From Salinimicrobium sp049680855 (GTDB taxonomy: Bacteria > Bacteroidota > Bacteroidia > Flavobacteriales > Flavobacteriaceae), in NCBI RefSeq assembly GCF_049680855.1, contig NZ_JBMPGS010000001.1, positions 992,001-1,056,000 of the forward strand: a stretch of 64,000 bases of DNA, given 5' to 3'. Numbering within the stretch: position 1 is the stretch's first letter; the number at the start of each line of letters is the position of its first letter. The notes under the pieces were generated by a model. The model was given only the letters and a program-made list of their open reading frames with translations. It did no database searches and had not been told where the DNA came from. A program made the position numbers and the translations under genes. Shown here one piece after another: positions 27,256 through 36,422 of this stretch.

Positions 27256-28323
27256 ATGAATACAGGCGCAAGAATACTTCTTAATACGACTTTAGCTGTA
27301 CTGGGAACCTATTTCTGTTTCTTGGCCATTGCAGAGGCAAAGGGATTTCTAGCACCTTTATCAACGGCTTTCATCCTTGCCCTGGTGGTTGTACCACTTT
27401 CTTCGAAACTGGAAAGAGCGGGGATGCCAAGAATTGTCGCCTCTCTATTGAACACCTTCCTTCTTTTCCTTTTTTCTATTGCTTTTATGGCACTTATTTC
27501 CTTTCAGGTGAAAAGTTTTGTTGCCGAATGGTCGCTCATTCAAAGAACAATGGAACCCAAGATGGAAGAATTGCAAACCTTTATTTTTGAGCATACGCCC
27601 TTAACTAAAGCCGATTTTAAAAGATATAGATATAATGAAGAGGGAAAAATGCCTTTTTGGGATGATATGAACCACAGGAAACGTGCAATTGGGGTTTTTG
27701 CAAAAACTATGAATTTTCTTGGGATTTACATATTGACCTTTATATATATATTCTTCATTCTTAACTACAGGAGTCGTTTTCGGAAATTTTTACTGCGCCT
27801 TTTCCCCGATGAAAGGAAGGGAAAGGTGAATAAAATCATGAAGGAATCGGCACGTGTAACCCAGCAATATCTTATAGGGAAACTTATTCTTATGGCTCTA
27901 TTGGCTGTGGTGTATTCTATTGGTTTAGGAATTTCGGGGGTGAACAATTACATTTTGATAAGTCTTATTGCTGCTTTGGTCACCTTAATACCTTACGTAG
28001 GGAACATCATTGGGTTAGCATTGGCAATGGGATTTGGATATTTGACATCGGGTGATTTCAGCGTTTTGGTGGGTGTGGTGGTAACTTTCACAGTGGCGCA
28101 ATTTGTGGAAAGTTATGTTCTGCAACCTTATATAGTTGGTGATAAAGTAGGCTTACATCCATTTGTGGTAATAGCAGTGGTGGTAGCAGGTAGCGCTTTA
28201 TGGGGAGTAATAGGTATGATCCTGGCGATTCCTTTAATGGCCATTATTACAGTGGTTTTTCTACATATTTCTCCTTTAGAACCCTTCGGATTTTTATTCA
28301 GCAAAAAAACTTCTTCAGATTAA
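27256..28323 (+). CDS. AI-2E family transporter
   Basis: A 355-residue inner membrane protein with about eight hydrophobic segments and the family's long amphipathic stretch in the middle (residues 80-150). The C-terminal half includes SLIAALVTLIPYVGNIIGLALAMGFG and GVVVTFTVAQFVESYVLQPYIVGDKVGLHPFVVI, the conserved core of the AI-2E (TqsA/PerM/YdiK) family. Members export autoinducer-2 or act as ion antiporters; which applies here is not decidable. A single gene with its own upstream region (312 nt with no other gene and no clear named signal). Confidence 0.88.
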   Translation: MNTGARILLNTTLAVLGTYFCFLAIAEAKGFLAPLSTAFILALVVVPLSSKLERAGMPRIVASLLNTFLLFLFSIAFMALISFQVKSFVAEWSLIQRTMEPKMEELQTFIFEHTPLTKADFKRYRYNEEGKMPFWDDMNHRKRAIGVFAKTMNFLGIYILTFIYIFFILNYRSRFRKFLLRLFPDERKGKVNKIMKESARVTQQYLIGKLILMALLAVVYSIGLGISGVNNYILISLIAALVTLIPYVGNIIGLALAMGFGYLTSGDFSVLVGVVVTFTVAQFVESYVLQPYIVGDKVGLHPFVVIAVVVAGSALWGVIGMILAIPLMAIITVVFLHISPLEPFGFLFSKKTSSD

Positions 28324-28363
28324 TGAAGTTCCAAAAATGCCCTTTTTGAAAGCTTTTTTAAAA

Positions 28364-30859
28364 TTATCTACTGTAAAGTCCTTGGCCTCTTCCGTATGTT
28401 TTTTGGTCCAGAATGCTTAAGCGGGTGGCCGTTGTTGTTGGTGCAGGAGAGGACTTGAACCAGTTTTTGATGCGGTTGTAATCCAAATAATAATTTACTC
28501 TCAAAGATATATTGTTAATCTGTGGTTGCGCAAAAAGCTGGTCAAAATTATCTGCAATGGGAATTCTTGCTTGCTGTACATAATTTTCTATAGCATTGCG
28601 ATAGAGCAGGCTGAGTTGACTGCCGGGAGCAAACCACCAGGAAAAGCGTAGATCTACATTCCAGCTATTATAGGTGGTATTTTGGTTTTCATTATAAGAA
28701 GAATTGTATTGCAGACTTCCATCCTGCTCAAGGTTATAAAATGCTGAATAATCTACTTCTGAAAAGTAATGTCTAAAAGCAAGATTTACTGCCATTTTGT
28801 TGTTGAAAATATATCCGGATCCTAATGAATTCACCACCGTGGTCCTGTTGCGTTTTCCGAAGATAATTTCTTCATCCATAAAATCTACAAAGCCCTCTTC
28901 TTTATCTGAAGAAACAATGCTGGAATTAAGATTAATGTTCACCCGGTCTGAAAGCCGATAAGTAGGACTAAACTCAAAAATGAGCCTACCGCGTCCTTTT
29001 TCATCATACTTATACCAATCAAGCACCACTTCCGCAGCAAGTTTTTTACGGTAATCTGTAGAAAACCAGGTCCACACGTCGTAATAGGTTGGAATGTCAA
29101 AATGTCTGTTATCAACCCGTGGCTCATAAATATCTTGTGTGCCTAAAGGAGTGGTTTCAAAACCACCTCCAAAGGTGAAAAAAGTTTTAGTGGTGAAGCT
29201 GGAATTAAAATTGAAAATTAAATTACTGAAGAGATCTGGCTCCAGCCTGCGCTGGTGGACCAGGTTGAAATTAAGAAACAGGTTGTTCAGGAATCCTTTG
29301 GGCTGTAAATACCGGTACCCATAGTAGCCAACGTAGTTTACATAATTCGTGGAGCTGGAATATCCCAGATCATTTATGTCATAATCATTTGTTCTTAATT
29401 CAATTTCTCCAGAAAATCGATTCTTACCGCTAATTTTTGCAAGTCCGGCACCTGCTTCAGTTCCAAATTTTGTCTCTTCTTCCAATACCCAGCTGCCTTC
29501 GGCGCTGGCAAAATATTCAAAGGTGTTGGCCTTATTTGTAAGGTTGAGGTAAAGACCTGTGGCATTGGCATCTCGAAAATGACCTTCTCGTACCACATTT
29601 GTATTCACCATTGAAACAGAGGAATTGTCTCCAAATCGTTGATCCAGGACGAGGATGTTATAATTGGTAAATGGCTCGGTCACCACTCTTCTGGAATCGT
29701 TAGTTTCAATATTCCTTATGGTGGCGTAGGTATTTTCAGTAATCGCATTAAAAAATCCAATTCCCAGTCCTTCATTGGTCCTGCCTGAAATTTTCAAAGC
29801 ATTAATCAAATCTACAGAAGAAGGGTATTCAAGAAATTCTTCATTTTGAGCAAGCTCAATTCTTCCTGTTGGAGCGCCTCCAACCCGACGTGAATAGAAG
29901 AGGTTGCCTTTGGTGAATAATTCTGTACCTTCGGTAAAGAAAGGCCGTTGTTCATCATACTGCACTTCAAAAGCCGACAAATTTAGAACAGCGTCATCAA
30001 ATTTTGTCTGTCCAAAATCTGGTACAAGAATCATATCCAGTGTAAAAGCATCATTGATCCCATATTTTAGGTCCATTCCTCCATTGAAGTTTACGGTAGT
30101 TTCACCATCATAATTGTTCACATAAGAAGACAGGTAGGGCTGAAAGGAGAGGCGAACGGGAGTTTTAATATTTTCTATACCGTAAAGCTCTCCATCATAA
30201 ATAGAGTAGGAGCCTTTCGAATTGTCTACGGGGCTCCATGTATATCGAGTGCGAGTGCGGCGAAATTCCCGCTCCATGTTTAGCCCCCATTCTTGTATGT
30301 CTTTCTTCGGAAAGCGAAGTTCTGAATAAGGAATGAACATCTCTGCAACCCAGTTGTTGCCATTAGTTTTTACCGCACTGTACCATACTGCATTCCAGGA
30401 AGAATCTTCGTTGCCATTAGTCATTTTGGCGTCATATTGCACACCGGCTGCAGTGACAATGAATTGCATGCTTTGTTGACGATCGTTATAACCGTTTAGT
30501 AGCACAAAAAAGAAATCATCGTTTCCAATTTGGTCACGTTCCGTAAGCTCTTTCAAAATTTTAGAGGGATCTGGATCCTGCATGGTGGCTCCAAAATATA
30601 TGCCCAGGTAATCATAGATAATCTTAACTTCGGTTTTTAGGCTGTCCGGAATTCTTTTCCCGTTATTGGGCATTCTCTCTACAAAATCACCGGCAACAGG
30701 CGCATCTTCCCAGGCAGCGTCATCAAGGACACCATCAATTTTTGGGGATTCTGAAATTCTTTTTACGGTAAGGCTTTTTCGTGAGATGCTATCGATTTCC
30801 TGTGCATGTAAGATTGAACAGGAAAAGAGAAGAAGAATACTTCCAATTAAAACTTTCAT
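28364..30859 (-). CDS. DUF5916 / CBM9-like outer membrane protein
   Basis: An 831-residue exported protein. It starts at the ATG at 30859 (MKVLIGSILLLFSCSILHAQ), giving a clean signal peptide; a longer frame adds 12 residues. About residues 30-235 resemble family 9 carbohydrate-binding modules (ISESPKIDGVLDDAAWEDAPVAGDF...). The C-terminal 580 residues are DUF5916, with the alternating aromatic pattern of an outer membrane barrel and FDDAVLNLSAFEVQYDEQRPFFTEG, a strong family signature. The function is unproven; a role in binding sugar or processing surface substrates is often suggested. It is convergent with the AI-2E gene. Confidence 0.88.
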   Translation of the reverse strand: MKVLIGSILLLFSCSILHAQEIDSISRKSLTVKRISESPKIDGVLDDAAWEDAPVAGDFVERMPNNGKRIPDSLKTEVKIIYDYLGIYFGATMQDPDPSKILKELTERDQIGNDDFFFVLLNGYNDRQQSMQFIVTAAGVQYDAKMTNGNEDSSWNAVWYSAVKTNGNNWVAEMFIPYSELRFPKKDIQEWGLNMEREFRRTRTRYTWSPVDNSKGSYSIYDGELYGIENIKTPVRLSFQPYLSSYVNNYDGETTVNFNGGMDLKYGINDAFTLDMILVPDFGQTKFDDAVLNLSAFEVQYDEQRPFFTEGTELFTKGNLFYSRRVGGAPTGRIELAQNEEFLEYPSSVDLINALKISGRTNEGLGIGFFNAITENTYATIRNIETNDSRRVVTEPFTNYNILVLDQRFGDNSSVSMVNTNVVREGHFRDANATGLYLNLTNKANTFEYFASAEGSWVLEEETKFGTEAGAGLAKISGKNRFSGEIELRTNDYDINDLGYSSSTNYVNYVGYYGYRYLQPKGFLNNLFLNFNLVHQRRLEPDLFSNLIFNFNSSFTTKTFFTFGGGFETTPLGTQDIYEPRVDNRHFDIPTYYDVWTWFSTDYRKKLAAEVVLDWYKYDEKGRGRLIFEFSPTYRLSDRVNINLNSSIVSSDKEEGFVDFMDEEIIFGKRNRTTVVNSLGSGYIFNNKMAVNLAFRHYFSEVDYSAFYNLEQDGSLQYNSSYNENQNTTYNSWNVDLRFSWWFAPGSQLSLLYRNAIENYVQQARIPIADNFDQLFAQPQINNISLRVNYYLDYNRIKNWFKSSPAPTTTATRLSILDQKTYGRGQGLYSR

Positions 30860-30952
30860 CAATGGTCTTTTGTTAAAGACAGTGCCATATTGCAAATGTT
30901 ACAAGGAGCACAGATTTTTTTATAAATAGTTTTTGTATGGTGGAATGAAGAA

Positions 30953-30980
30953 TAAAAAAAGCCACTCTAGAAAGTGGCTT
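30953..30980 (-). terminator. Terminator of the beta-barrel gene
   Basis: aagccact (30959-30966) and agtggctt (30973-30980) form an 8-bp stem. The plus-strand A-run at 30953-30960 becomes the U-tract for the leftward transcript. Confidence 0.8.
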
Positions 30981-30995
30981 GTAAATCTTTTTGGC

Positions 30996-31664
30996 TTAAT
31001 AACAGGGACGCCTTCTTCTTTCGTTAAGTCCCGGACCTCCAATTTTGAAGATAAGGCTAACGATTACCTGATGTACACGAGGATCGTCAAAAATTGCTTC
31101 GTTTATACCGTATTCGGCATTTAGGATATCTAAACTAAGAGGTTCGACAGTGGAAAGTGAGCGTTCATAACGAACATCTATACCAAAACGCCCATATTCT
31201 ACTTTGGCGCCAATTTGTGCATTTATAGGGGAATTCTGCAAAGTTATAGGGTTGCGGAATTCTTCTCCTTCTAGGGTGGCAGATAAGATGTTGGAATAAA
31301 CAGGACCAGCATAAACATCTAGGGGTCCCCATACATTATAACCTACCAGTAAAGGTACAGTGACGGTTTCTATCGAATAGGTGGAAGGCTGATTCGGAAA
31401 TTCAAAAGTGCTTTCCAGTGAGGAATAAACCACCTCGGGTCTGAGAAAAAATTTACCGAAGTTAATTTGACCAAAAGCGCCGCCATGAAAACCTACTTCG
31501 CCGTTGGCCTCAACTGTGCCATCATAGAAACGAGCTTGTGTTCCTGTAATTTGACCGCCCATGGTGTAATTGATTCCACCTTTGAGACCATAACTTATTT
31601 CCTGCGCTGTGCTTGTGAAAATTGCTCCTAAAATGAAGAAAAGGGAGTATATATATTTTTTCAT
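30996..31664 (-). CDS. Outer membrane beta-barrel protein
   Basis: A 222-residue protein with a signal peptide (SLFFILGAIFTSTAQ). It then shows alternating hydrophobic strands of an eight-stranded porin-like barrel: ISYGLKGGINYT, VGFHGGAFGQINFGKFFLRPEVVYSS, VTVPLLVGYNVWGPLDVYAGPVYS, and the closing HQVIVSLIFKIG. It fits the OmpA/PorT-like outer membrane family of Bacteroidota. The basic tail (NERRRRPCY) after the last strand is unusual because barrels normally end in an aromatic residue at the last strand. It has its own strong terminator. Function unknown. Confidence 0.85.
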   Translation of the reverse strand: MKKYIYSLFFILGAIFTSTAQEISYGLKGGINYTMGGQITGTQARFYDGTVEANGEVGFHGGAFGQINFGKFFLRPEVVYSSLESTFEFPNQPSTYSIETVTVPLLVGYNVWGPLDVYAGPVYSNILSATLEGEEFRNPITLQNSPINAQIGAKVEYGRFGIDVRYERSLSTVEPLSLDILNAEYGINEAIFDDPRVHQVIVSLIFKIGGPGLNERRRRPCY

Positions 31665-31848
31665 GTTGTTCAGTTCTGTACCTGGTTACAAATAAAAAAG
31701 ATTTTTTCGGTTATCTCAACTAATTTATAAAGTTATAACGCTTCCACTTGTAATTAATTTTATGTTACTTAGGATTTTGGGTAAAGAAAGTCGAGCCGGG
31801 AAATTGATTGAAAATGTTCTTTGTTTTTGGGTCCTCCTTAAAATAAAA

Positions 31849-31872
31849 AAGCCACAAGATTTCTTGTGGCTT
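31849..31872 (-). terminator. Terminator of the small acidic lipoprotein gene
   Basis: aagccacaag (31849-31858) and cttgtggctt (31863-31872), a 10-bp stem with a 4-nt loop. A plus-strand A-run on the left is the U-tract for leftward transcription. Confidence 0.8.
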
Positions 31873-31895
31873 AAATTACAAACTCGAAAGAGATA

Positions 31896-32117
31896 TTACA
31901 TTTCTCCTTCTTCGTCGATTTCTTCTTCAAGTTCCTGACCTGCTTCCTCTACTTCTCCTTCGATTTCTTCACCTGCTTCTTCAAGATCTCTCTCTACTTC
32001 TTCAGTAGAATTTTCGAATTCTGTTTCAACTTCTTCTGCCTCATTTGAAGTTTCTCTACAAGAATATACAGATAGTGTGAAAACAGCTGCTAGTAGTGCT
32101 AAAGATAATTTTTTCAT
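31896..32117 (-). CDS. Small, very acidic lipoprotein
   Basis: A 73-residue lipoprotein (MKKLSLALLAAVFTLSVYSC, lipid Cys20). The mature part is nearly all Glu with spaced hydrophobics (EEVETEFENSTEEVERDLEE...), a strongly acidic amphipathic helix or coiled coil. It resembles small abundant lipoproteins of flavobacteria with no assigned function. A -7 box lies upstream and a strong terminator downstream, so it is a single-gene, probably well-expressed unit. Another in-frame ATG lies two codons upstream. Confidence 0.8.
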   Translation of the reverse strand: MKKLSLALLAAVFTLSVYSCRETSNEAEEVETEFENSTEEVERDLEEAGEEIEGEVEEAGQELEEEIDEEGEM

Positions 32118-32142
32118 GTTCAAAATGTTTGATTAGTAAGGA

Positions 32143-32150
32143 CAAATTTA
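32143..32150 (-). promoter_or_regulatory. -7 box of the small lipoprotein gene
   Basis: Read leftward this is TAAATTTG, an exact TAnnTTTG, 26 nt before the start codon. A -33 box is not clear. Confidence 0.5.
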
Positions 32151-32241
32151 AACTAATTTTTAAATAACCAAAGGCTAATACTCCATTATGTATGATAGCA
32201 CCGGGGATTTTATAAGTTCTTAGAATAGACTTCACAAAACT

Positions 32242-33480
32242 TTAGGAATTGAGGCAAATGTAATCAGCAATCATCTTTGTTGCACCCGTGTTGTTATTTA
32301 CAAAGTGTCCAGATATCCTACCTGTTTTTCTTCGAAACTCTTCATCTCCTACTAACTTTAACATGGCTTGCTCCAGTTCTTCTTTGTTTGCGACCGAAAA
32401 TAAGCCCGCCAGTTGACGTAGCTGCTGTGCTTCCGGAAACTTTGAATAATTCTTTCCAATGATGATCGGGAGGCCAAAAGTTGCCGGCTCCAATATGTTG
32501 TGTAGTCCCGTAGTGCCTGCTGCTCCCCCAACGTACGCGATATCTGCAGCACTGTAAATTTTGGTTAACAAACCAATCGTATCTATAATAAGGACGTCGT
32601 ATGCTGAAAGATTTTTATGTTGTTTTTCGGAAAATAATAGCGTCTTTCGTTTCAGGTTTTGTTGTAGCTGTTGAATTTTAGCCTCTTTAATAGTGTGTGG
32701 TGCTATAATGAATTTTAGACCTTTGGGAGCGGTGTTAATAAAACCCAGTAAAAGCTCTTCATCTTCAGGCCAGGTGCTTCCGGCAACCACGCAGAGATTA
32801 TTGTTCTTAAATTCTTCAATAAAATTAAGGTGGTTGTTGTAGTGAATTTGTTGAGCGACCCTGTCAAATCTCGTATCCCCACTCAAAGTGACATTTTTGA
32901 AGCCTATTTTATTCAGCAATGCTACAGATTTTTGATTCTGAACAAAGAAATGATCAAATGTTTTTAAATAGGAACGCATCCAGCTTCCGTACGGCTTAAA
33001 AAATGCCTGATCTTCTCTAAATGCACCAGAAACCAGCAATGTTTTGACATTTCTTTGCTTCAGTTTCTGTAAATAATTGGGCCAGAATTCATATTTAATA
33101 AAAAGTGCCCATTCCGGGTGAACTATATCTAAAAATTTCTGCACATTTCGCGTAGTATCTAGGGGAAGATAGATCGTTACATCTCCCAACGATTTATTTT
33201 TCTTTACCTCATAACCCGAAGGGGAGAAGAAGGTAACAATTATCTTTTTCTTCGGAAAATGGTCTTTTACGCGCTCTATTACGGGCACTGCCTGCTCGTA
33301 TTCCCCAAGAGAAGCTGCGTGGAACCAGATGGTTTTATCTGCCGGCGAGATCTCTTCTCTTAAAATGGAGAACACATTTTTCCTGCCGCTCACGAAAAGT
33401 TTCATTTTATCACTAAACCATCCGCTTACCGGAAGTAGTCTTTCTGCAGTGTTAATTGCTATATTGTAAAGAAAATGCAC
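32242..33480 (-). CDS. waaA: 3-deoxy-D-manno-octulosonic acid transferase
   Basis: A 412-residue Kdo transferase (GT30, also called KdtA), which adds Kdo to lipid A at the inner leaflet of the inner membrane. It shows FHAASLGEYEQ (residues 53-63) with the catalytic Glu, VSGAFREDQAFF, TLSGDTRFDRV, VVAGSTWPEDEELL, and the C-terminal sugar-nucleotide-binding region YVGGAAGTTGLHNILEPATFGLPIIIG. Length is typical. It is divergent from the DegT-family aminotransferase gene with 87 nt between starts; both could serve cell-surface sugar synthesis. Confidence 0.94.
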   Translation of the reverse strand: MHFLYNIAINTAERLLPVSGWFSDKMKLFVSGRKNVFSILREEISPADKTIWFHAASLGEYEQAVPVIERVKDHFPKKKIIVTFFSPSGYEVKKNKSLGDVTIYLPLDTTRNVQKFLDIVHPEWALFIKYEFWPNYLQKLKQRNVKTLLVSGAFREDQAFFKPYGSWMRSYLKTFDHFFVQNQKSVALLNKIGFKNVTLSGDTRFDRVAQQIHYNNHLNFIEEFKNNNLCVVAGSTWPEDEELLLGFINTAPKGLKFIIAPHTIKEAKIQQLQQNLKRKTLLFSEKQHKNLSAYDVLIIDTIGLLTKIYSAADIAYVGGAAGTTGLHNILEPATFGLPIIIGKNYSKFPEAQQLRQLAGLFSVANKEELEQAMLKLVGDEEFRRKTGRISGHFVNNNTGATKMIADYICLNS

Positions 33481-33567
33481 AGGCTGTTATTTGACTGCTA
33501 AATTAGAAAAATTGCATTGGCGAAAGGAGTGATATTTCGTATTTTCGTGGTCCTATAAAAACATGGA

Positions 33568-34701
33568 ATGAAGAAAATACAAATGGTTGATCTTAAGGGT
33601 CAATACGAAGAAATAAAAGAGCAGGTGAATTCTTCGATTTTAGAAGTTATAGATTCCACTGCATTTATCAATGGTCCTGAAGTACAGCAATTTCAGAAGG
33701 AAATGGAAGATTATCTTGATGTAAAGAACGTGATTCCATGTGCCAACGGTACCGATGCCCTTCAAATTGCGATGATGGGATTGGGTCTAAAACCCGGAGA
33801 TGAGGTCATTACTGCCGATTTCACTTTTGCAGCAACCGTAGAAGTTATTGCACTCTTGCAGCTAACTCCTGTTTTGGTTGATGTAGAACCCGATACCTTT
33901 AATATTGATCCTGAAGCAATTAAAAAAGCCATCACCTCTAAAACCAAGGCCATAGTACCGGTGCATCTTTTCGGGCAGACTGCTAACATGGATGCAATTC
34001 TGGAAATTGCTGCAGAACACAACCTGTATGTCATTGAAGACAATGCGCAGGCGATTGGTGCCAATTACCATTTTAAAGACGGTAAGAAAGCAAAAGCAGG
34101 AGTTTTAGGGCATGTTGCCTCTACTTCCTTCTTCCCTTCGAAAAATTTGGGCTGTTATGGAGACGGTGGTGCCATCTTTACGAATGATGACGAGCTGGCA
34201 CACAGCATCCGCGGGATTGTGAACCACGGGATGTACGAGCGTTACCACCACGATGTAGTAGGTGTCAACAGCCGACTTGACAGTATTCAGGCGGCGGTAT
34301 TGAGAGCAAAACTTCCAAAGCTTGATAGTTACAATAAGGCGCGGCAAGAGGCAGCCAAAAAATATTCAGAAGCATTTAAAGACCAGGAGTATATCGTTAC
34401 TCCTTTTACCCAAAGTAGCGCGGATACACATGTTTACCACCAGTATACCCTAAAAATCCTAAACGGGAAAAGAGACGCGCTGGTACAGCATTTAAATGCA
34501 AAAGGAATTCCTTGCGGAGTGTACTATCCAATTCCACTCCATAGCCAGAATGCTTACAAGGATGAGAGATATAATGAAAGTGATTTTCCCGTGACCAATC
34601 AACTTGTAAAGGAGGTAATTTCTTTACCTATGCACACAGAACTTGATGACGAGCAAATTAATTACATTACTTCAGAGGTTATAGCTTTTGTTAATCAGTA
34701 A
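33568..34701 (+). CDS. DegT/DnrJ/EryC1/StrS-family sugar aminotransferase
   Basis: A 377-residue PLP aminotransferase acting on nucleotide-linked keto sugars. PIPCANGTDALQIAM at 57-70 binds the cofactor, EDNAQAIGA at 157-165 has the PLP-ring Asp, and SFFPSKNLGCYGDGGA holds the Schiff-base Lys192; the family's VGVNSRLDSIQAAVLRAKL motif follows. It probably makes an amino sugar for LPS, capsule or glycoprotein. The substrate is not readable. It faces fabD across a shared hairpin terminator and an AAAATGNCATTTT copy at 34732-34746. Confidence 0.9.
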   Translation: MKKIQMVDLKGQYEEIKEQVNSSILEVIDSTAFINGPEVQQFQKEMEDYLDVKNVIPCANGTDALQIAMMGLGLKPGDEVITADFTFAATVEVIALLQLTPVLVDVEPDTFNIDPEAIKKAITSKTKAIVPVHLFGQTANMDAILEIAAEHNLYVIEDNAQAIGANYHFKDGKKAKAGVLGHVASTSFFPSKNLGCYGDGGAIFTNDDELAHSIRGIVNHGMYERYHHDVVGVNSRLDSIQAAVLRAKLPKLDSYNKARQEAAKKYSEAFKDQEYIVTPFTQSSADTHVYHQYTLKILNGKRDALVQHLNAKGIPCGVYYPIPLHSQNAYKDERYNESDFPVTNQLVKEVISLPMHTELDDEQINYITSEVIAFVNQ

Positions 34702-34731
34702 GAGTGCATGCAGAAATTATTAGGCCCCTCG

Positions 34732-34746
34732 AAAAATGCCATTTTT
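34732..34746. repeat. AAAATGNCATTTT palindrome, intergenic copy
   Basis: AAAAATGCCATTTTT lies 31 nt after the aminotransferase stop, separate from the terminator at 34799-34842. Confidence 0.6.
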
Positions 34747-34798
34747 GTCATGAAAGAGGGGAAGTTTTATAAACTAGAAAAGCCAGAAAATAATGCAT

Positions 34799-34842
34799 TA
34801 AAAATCCGGTGAAGTTCTCCTTCACCGGATTTTTAATTTTTT
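34799..34842. terminator. Bidirectional terminator between the DegT gene and fabD
   Basis: aaaatccggtgaa (34801-34813) and ttcaccggatttt (34821-34833) form a 13-bp stem flanked by A and T runs, serving both convergent genes. Confidence 0.88.
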
Positions 34843-34854
34843 ATAACCAGAAAT

Positions 34855-35736
34855 CTAAACTTCTGCAGAAGAAACTTGCGCATTACGGTCAATTTTCTTT
34901 ACAAGGCCTTGAAGGACTTTACCTGGTCCCACTTCTATAAATTCTGTCGCGCCGTCTTTGATCATATTTTGAACACTTTGTGTCCACTTCACGGGTGCTG
35001 TAAGCTGGAACATCAGGTTTTCCTTGATTTTTGAAGGGTCTGTGACCGCAAAGGTGCTTACATTTTGATAAATGGGGCAGGAGGGATTTTTGAACTCTGT
35101 CTCTTCAATAGCTGCTGCCAGTTCCTCTCTTGCCGGTTCCATTAAGGGAGAATGAAATGCACCTCCAACCGGAAGGATCATGGCACGGCGTGCTCCTCTT
35201 TCTTTTAATTCCTCACAGGCTTTTTCCACTGCTAACAGGTCTCCGGAAATAACAAGCTGTCCCGGGCAGTTATAATTTGCAGCAACTACCACCCCACGAG
35301 TGTCTGCGCAAATCGCTTCCACTATATGGTCTTCAAGCCCAAGAACGGCTGCCATGGTAGATTCTTCAAGTTCGCAGGCTTTCTGCATCGCCTTTGCCCT
35401 TTTAGAAACCATTTTCAATCCGTCTTCAAACTCGAGGGTACCGTTTGCAACCAGTGCCGAAATTTCCCCCAGCGAATGACCGGCTACCATATCTGGTTTA
35501 AAAGAATCTCCTAAAACCTTGCTTAAAATTACCGAATGCAAGAATACTGCAGGTTGGGTAACTTTGGTTTGCTTCAGGTCATCAAGAGATCCTGTAAACA
35601 TAATATCTGTAATGGAGAATTCCAGGATCTCATTCGCTCTCTCAAAGAGCTCTTTGGCAAGCGGAGATTGTTCATAAAGATCTTGCCCCATGCCTTTAAA
35701 CTGTGCTCCCTGGCCGGGAAAAATAAATGCTTTCAT
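34855..35736 (-). CDS. fabD: Malonyl-CoA:ACP transacylase
   Basis: A 293-residue FabD, the enzyme that moves malonyl from CoA to acyl carrier protein for fatty acid elongation. It begins MKAFIFPGQGAQFKGMG. The nucleophile is Ser88 in GHSLGE, and His195 in GGAFHSPLM completes the dyad. QLVISGD and ..EVGPGKVLQGLVKKI close the domain. Two adjacent ATG codons are available; the second gives the usual MKA start. No other fab genes are adjacent. Confidence 0.95.
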   Translation of the reverse strand: MKAFIFPGQGAQFKGMGQDLYEQSPLAKELFERANEILEFSITDIMFTGSLDDLKQTKVTQPAVFLHSVILSKVLGDSFKPDMVAGHSLGEISALVANGTLEFEDGLKMVSKRAKAMQKACELEESTMAAVLGLEDHIVEAICADTRGVVVAANYNCPGQLVISGDLLAVEKACEELKERGARRAMILPVGGAFHSPLMEPAREELAAAIEETEFKNPSCPIYQNVSTFAVTDPSKIKENLMFQLTAPVKWTQSVQNMIKDGATEFIEVGPGKVLQGLVKKIDRNAQVSSAEV

Positions 35737-35764
35737 CATGAAATATTTTATTCGGCTAAATTAA

Positions 35765-35809
35765 AAAAATAAAAAGACCTTATAACCATGGTGGGTTACA
35801 AGGTCTTTT
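35765..35809 (-). terminator. Terminator of the general-stress flavin/PLP-oxidase-like gene
   Basis: aaaagacctt / aaggtctttt outer stem, extended inward by ataacc / ggtta. The plus-strand A-run left of it is the U-tract for leftward transcription. Confidence 0.75.
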
Positions 35810-35825
35810 CAATGTTTCACCCGGT

Positions 35826-36326
35826 TTATAGATTCAGTTTCCCTTTTTTACCAACATCCTGATCTTTACCGGTAATGGCAGCGGCTCCCATTTTCAAGAG
35901 GGAAACATACTTATTGTCTTTGGTGTCCCAGTAATAAGCTTCAGAAGGGGTGAATTTAATGGCGGTTGCCTGCGGATCATCTGCGCCGTCAAACCAGCTG
36001 TCATCGGCGCTGTCATATAATTCTTTGATCTTTTCTTTTTCAGTAACTATTTCCCCGGTACCGTAAACGCTCAAAAATTCCATGTCTGATGGTTTACTGT
36101 ACAACAACTGTATCGCACCCGTTCTTTCTATATTTTGGTTATGTTCGCTGCTTCGTAAACTAAGAAACCAAATGTTTCCCGCATCGTCTACCTTCTTCGT
36201 AGACATTGGAATGGCATCAAGTGGCTTATCCTGAAATCCTGTTACCATCATGGCAAACTTTATATCTTCTGCGAGGGATTTCAATTTTTCTTTAGCTTCA
36301 GTATTACTATAATTTTCTGTACTCAT
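35826..36326 (-). CDS. Pyridoxamine 5'-phosphate oxidase family (general stress protein 26-like)
   Basis: A 166-residue split-barrel flavoprotein-fold protein. It opens with AKEKLKSLAEDIKFAMMVTGFQDKPLDAIPMS and has IWFLSLRSSEHNQNIERTGAIQLLYSKPSDMEFLSVYGTGEIV, then YYWDTKDNKYVSLLKMGAAAITG. This matches the general stress protein 26 group, which binds FMN or FAD and pyridoxal phosphate but whose reaction is not settled. Cytoplasmic, a single gene with its own terminator. Confidence 0.85.
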   Translation of the reverse strand: MSTENYSNTEAKEKLKSLAEDIKFAMMVTGFQDKPLDAIPMSTKKVDDAGNIWFLSLRSSEHNQNIERTGAIQLLYSKPSDMEFLSVYGTGEIVTEKEKIKELYDSADDSWFDGADDPQATAIKFTPSEAYYWDTKDNKYVSLLKMGAAAITGKDQDVGKKGKLNL

Positions 36327-36422
36327 AATTCATTTTTTAGTTATCCAATTAAATATAAGAGGATTATATTGCGATATGAGCTAAAGAACTGCTAAAGAAA
36401 AAGGTTCTTGTGTTAAGTTTTC